Of a stretch of DNA of 5,028 bases, positions 4,372 through 5,028 are shown one piece after another; position 1 is the first letter of the stretch; each line of letters begins with the position of its first letter. The stretch spans positions 1-5,028 of the forward strand of contig CALIZJ010000283.1 in NCBI GenBank assembly GCA_938028845.1, read 5' to 3'. The notes beneath the pieces were generated by a model. That model did not search any database, was not told where the DNA came from, and worked only from the letters and a program-made list of their open reading frames with translations. The position numbers and the translations under genes were made by a program. This DNA comes from an uncultured Blautia sp. GTDB lineage: Bacteria; Bacillota; Clostridia; Lachnospirales; Lachnospiraceae.

Positions 4372-5028
4372 ATGAATCAAAAAGCATTAAAAGCATTGGA
4401 ATATTATAAAATCATAGAGAAACTTACAGACAAAGCCTCCTCTTCTCTAGGAAAAGAGCTCTGTCGGAAACTTTCTCCTCTCACAGATATTAGTGAAATA
4501 CGCCATATGCAGACCCAGACCAGGGATGCCCTAAGCCGCCTTTTTCAAAAAGGCAGCATTTCCTTTGGAAGCGTCAAAGATGTGCGCGGTTCACTGAAAC
4601 GCCTGGAAATCGGAAGCGCTCTGGGGATTCCTGAGATCCTTTCCATCTGCGGTCTTTTGGAAAATACCAACCGGGTAAAGGCCTATTCCAGGAGTGAGCG
4701 GGGAGAGAACACCTCTGACTCCCTGTCTGGCATGTTTGACAGCCTGGAGCCCTTAACTCCGCTTACCACTGAAATCCGGCGGTGTATCCTCTCAGAGGAT
4801 GAGATCAGCGATGATGCCAGTCCCACCCTTCGGCAGATCCGCCGGAGCATGAAGGCAGCCAATGACCGGATCCACACACAGCTAAACGCTCTGGTAAACG
4901 GCAGTGCGCGGAATTATCTCCAGGATTCCGTTATTACCATGCGCGACGGAAGATATTGTATCCCGGTAAAAGCTGAATACAAAAATCAGGTTCCCGGCAT
5001 GATCCACGACCAGTCTAGATCGGAAGAG
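4372..5028 (+). CDS. mutS2: MutS2 (RqcU-type ATPase/endonuclease), N-terminal part, cut by window end
   Basis: MutS2 is a MutS paralogue without the mismatch-recognition domain. Members have been linked to suppression of homologous recombination and, in Bacillus, to rescue of collided ribosomes. The 219 codons present cover the start of the core/lever region: MNQKALKALEYYKI at the N-terminus, the connecting helices (about 15-180), then VITMRDGRYCIPVKAEYKNQVPGMIHDQS (187-215), which is the conserved block just before the family's 'SSGATLFIEP' stretch. The ATPase (Walker A/B) and the C-terminal Smr nuclease domain lie beyond the window. The last four codons (R-S-E-E, 5017-5028) do not fit the family and match sequencing adapter, so the true coding sequence here ends at 5016. 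It is divergent from the operon. Confidence 0.93.
   Translation, partial: MNQKALKALEYYKIIEKLTDKASSSLGKELCRKLSPLTDISEIRHMQTQTRDALSRLFQKGSISFGSVKDVRGSLKRLEIGSALGIPEILSICGLLENTNRVKAYSRSERGENTSDSLSGMFDSLEPLTPLTTEIRRCILSEDEISDDASPTLRQIRRSMKAANDRIHTQLNALVNGSARNYLQDSVITMRDGRYCIPVKAEYKNQVPGMIHDQSRSEE
5017..5028 (+). other. residual Illumina adapter at the contig end
   Basis: The final 12 bases, AGATCGGAAGAG, are identical to the start of the common Illumina TruSeq read-through adapter. They begin exactly where the MutS2 protein leaves its conserved motif (HDQS, then RSEE instead of the expected small residues followed by G-A-T-L-F). This is most simply untrimmed adapter, not genomic DNA. Confidence 0.9.

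Noticed and set aside
4683..4877. Minus-strand 64-residue frame inside mutS2
   Set aside because: Arginine- and serine-rich shadow of the mutS2 coding strand, without a start signal or family resemblance.

Overview
The window looks like a piece of a chromosome from a low-to-mid GC Firmicute, most likely a gut clostridium of the Lachnospiraceae type. The evidence is the gene set (YhaM, an RlmD/RlmCD-type methyltransferase, MutS2), strong AGGAG ribosome binding sites, and a membrane-anchored HtrA-like protein with a 'YHFIKETIKKKP' N-terminus. This is inferred from protein style, not from a search. The last 12 bases match the start of the Illumina adapter, so the window probably ends at the true end of an assembled contig.

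Layout. Bases 1-47 may hold the last codons of a rightward gene, followed by a good rho-independent terminator (48-88). Bases 89-518 carry no convincing gene. They hold a leftward terminator (95-121), a perfect 10-bp hairpin (151-181), an 11-bp direct repeat containing TTGACA on the minus strand (318-357), and the terminator of the next operon (438-486). Bases 519-4167 are a compact leftward operon in the order HtrA-like PDZ protein, YhaM-type 3'-5' exoribonuclease, RlmD-type 23S rRNA uracil methyltransferase. The gaps are 14 nt and a 4-nt overlap. Bases 4168-4371 are a divergent promoter region, and from 4372 mutS2 runs rightward off the end.

How the genes fit together. The operon joins an envelope protein built on the HtrA plan with two RNA-directed housekeeping enzymes, one trimming RNA from the 3' end and one methylating 23S rRNA. 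MutS2, a DNA/ribosome-associated ATPase of the MutS family, is transcribed divergently. The HtrA-like protein has lost the His and Asp of the catalytic triad and has a distorted serine loop, so it is probably a non-catalytic PDZ scaffold or sensor.

I found no defence system, CRISPR array, tRNA, rRNA or complete mobile element. The points most worth checking are the HtrA-like pseudoprotease, a possible small RNA in the left intergenic region, a tandem operator-like repeat in the divergent promoter region, and the adapter sequence at the right end.
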